DNA of 7,663 nucleotides from Candidatus Dadabacteria bacterium UBA2774 (GTDB lineage Bacteria; Desulfobacterota_D; UBA1144; Nemesobacterales; UBA2774). This document shows positions 6,723 through 7,663 of this stretch, piece by piece. The position numbers were made by a program, and so were the translations under genes. Under the pieces are notes generated by a model that was not told the origin of the DNA, did not search any database, and saw only the letters and a program-made list of their open reading frames with translations. The stretch spans positions 1 to 7,663 of the forward strand of contig DEIM01000116.1 of the NCBI GenBank assembly GCA_002352485.1, written 5' to 3'. Within the stretch, counting starts at the first letter, position 1. Every line of letters begins with the position of its first letter.

Positions 6723-7241
6723 ATGAAATGTCCTTTTTGCTCAAGCCTCGAAAGTAAAGTTATAGATTCCCGCCTCGCGAAAGACGAGACCTCTATTAGG
6801 CGCAGACGAGAATGTCTTGACTGCGCAAGCCGTTTTACAACTTATGAAAGAGTAGAAGAAGTAGAGCTCATGATTATTAAAAAAGACGGGGTGAGGGAGC
6901 CGTTTGACCGCGGCAAAATAGTGTCCGGAATGACAAAGGCGTGTGAGAAAAGACCGATCAGTATGGACGTGATCGAGAGCTTCGTATCGGCGCTTGAAAG
7001 GGAATTTCAGGAAAGGGGAGACCGTGAGATAGACAGTACTGAAATTGGGGAGAGAGTAATAAGTAAACTCTATGAAATAGATGAAGTAGCCTACGTAAGG
7101 TTCGCCTCGGTATACCGCTCGTTTAAAGACGTAAACCAGTTTATGAGTGAGCTAAAGGACCTGTTAAAAGAAAAGGGAGGAGACAAATCCGACTCCTCAT
7201 CTCCATCACTTGAGCTAATAAAAGACAAATCCGACAAATAA
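6723..7241 (+). CDS. nrdR: transcriptional repressor NrdR of ribonucleotide reductase genes
   Basis: NrdR senses the ATP/dATP balance through its ATP-cone domain and represses ribonucleotide reductase operons by binding paired NrdR boxes. The N-terminus carries the zinc ribbon with C3, C6, C31 and C34, the family signature VIDSR (13-17) and the basic RRRRECLDC followed by RFTTYE (37-42). The ATP-cone runs from about 48 to 139, with KKDGVREPFDRGKI at 53-66. The protein is 172 residues, against about 150 for most family members. The surplus is a polar C-terminal tail from about residue 149, containing DKSD twice. The start immediately follows the glyA stop with no gap; AGG nine bases upstream, within glyA, may serve as its ribosome site. 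No clear NrdR box was found in the window, so its targets are elsewhere. The identification is secure. Confidence 0.97.
   Translation: MKCPFCSSLESKVIDSRLAKDETSIRRRRECLDCASRFTTYERVEEVELMIIKKDGVREPFDRGKIVSGMTKACEKRPISMDVIESFVSALEREFQERGDREIDSTEIGERVISKLYEIDEVAYVRFASVYRSFKDVNQFMSELKDLLKEKGGDKSDSSSPSLELIKDKSDK
7181..7235 (+). repeat. 13-base direct repeat in the nrdR 3' end
   Basis: AGACAAATCCGAC occurs exactly at 7181-7193 and again at 7223-7235, 42 bases (14 codons) apart and in the same frame, encoding DKSD twice. TGAGCTAA also recurs, at 7148-7155 and 7211-7218. The pattern suggests that part of the NrdR tail arose by local duplication. It is too short to exclude chance in a low-complexity polar tail. 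Confidence 0.5.
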
Positions 7242-7663
7242 TGCTGATTGACAGCCATGCCCATCTGGATTCCCTTGAAGAATTACCCGAAGTGCTCAAA
7301 AGAGCCCGGGAAGCGGGAGTTGAAAAAATAATCGCAATATCTTCGAGCTTGAGCTCATCCGCCGATACTTTAGAAATAGCCCGCACGAATGAAAATATTT
7401 ATGCGGCTGTGGGCATCCATCCGCACAACGCAAGTACAACCAATGAAGAAGTAATCAGAGAGCTCGAATCTCTCATAGAAGAACCCAAGGTTGTCGCGGT
7501 GGGCGAAACGGGTCTAGATTATTTCTATATGAATTCTGAAAAAGAGGTACAAAAGAAATCTCTCATCGAGCATATTAATCTCGGCAAAAAACATGGGCTT
7601 CCGATTGTGATACATGTAAGGGATGCGGACAAGGATTTAGCAGAAATTTTAAAGACAGAGGAT
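7241..7663 (+). CDS. tatD: TatD-family metal-dependent hydrolase/DNase, N-terminal part
   Basis: The frame runs open from the ATG at 7241 to the right edge, giving 141 residues of a protein that in this family is usually around 255-265, so the 3' half is missing. TatD proteins are cytosolic TIM-barrel hydrolases, several with metal-dependent deoxyribonuclease activity. The translation starts MLIDSHAHLDS, where H6 and H8 form the HxH metal-binding motif. VGIHPH (57-62), VGETGLDYFY (87-96, E89 a metal ligand) and PIVIHVRDAD (121-130, H125 a metal ligand) follow in the family order. The ATG overlaps the nrdR TAA by one base (TAATG) and no Shine-Dalgarno is visible before it, so translation is probably coupled to nrdR. 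The family is certain. The physiological substrate is not, and the exact subfamily (TatD, YcfH or YjjV type) cannot be settled from half the protein. Confidence 0.93.
   Translation, partial: MLIDSHAHLDSLEELPEVLKRAREAGVEKIIAISSSLSSSADTLEIARTNENIYAAVGIHPHNASTTNEEVIRELESLIEEPKVVAVGETGLDYFYMNSEKEVQKKSLIEHINLGKKHGLPIVIHVRDADKDLAEILKTED

Noticed and set aside
7141..7386. - strand open frame across the nrdR-tatD junction
   Set aside because: The + strand here carries recognisable NrdR and TatD protein sequence, so the opposite frame is a by-product.

Overview
The window looks like a chromosomal segment from a Gram-negative-type bacterium of moderate G+C content. It has three blocks. (1) The left edge carries the 3' end of an unidentified small gene on the + strand. 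(2) Positions 280-5195 on the - strand hold a two-gene operon of large cytosolic sensor histidine kinases of the HisKA_2 class. (3) From 5475 to the right edge, the + strand holds a tightly packed housekeeping operon: glyA (serine hydroxymethyltransferase), nrdR (ribonucleotide reductase repressor) and a truncated tatD-family metal-dependent hydrolase. The glyA-nrdR pairing is common in Proteobacteria and related phyla, so a deltaproteobacterium-like or related uncultured lineage is plausible. The sequence alone does not fix the taxon.

The kinase genes diverge from the glyA operon across a 279-bp AT-rich intergenic region (5196-5474). That region should hold both promoters. I see a good sigma70-like promoter for the kinase operon, with its -10 box inside a 9-bp inverted repeat, and a weaker candidate for glyA beside a short palindrome. 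At the other end the kinase operon converges on the partial gene, with only 35 bp between stop codons and a weak hairpin.

The upstream kinase (1026 aa) has the order GAF-GAF-PAS-GAF-PAS-HisKA_2-HATPase. The downstream kinase (611 aa) has PAS-PAS-PAS-HisKA_2-HATPase. Neither has an evident membrane segment, so both should sense intracellular signals. Their stop and start codons overlap (TAATG). A stretch of about 125 residues holding the phospho-accepting histidine and the ATPase N box is about 92% identical between them. The last PAS domain before it and the end of the ATPase domain after it are only about half identical. This suggests gene conversion or shared selection on the catalytic core, while the sensory parts diverged. 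No response regulator lies in the window, so the partner must be encoded elsewhere.

The glyA-nrdR-tatD block is compact: the glyA stop directly abuts the nrdR start, and nrdR and tatD overlap as TAATG. It links one-carbon metabolism, control of deoxynucleotide synthesis and a nuclease-family hydrolase in one transcript. I found no mobile element, CRISPR array, tRNA or rRNA. Nothing in the window amounts to a clearly new defence or metabolic system; the most unusual feature is the mosaic kinase pair and its control region.
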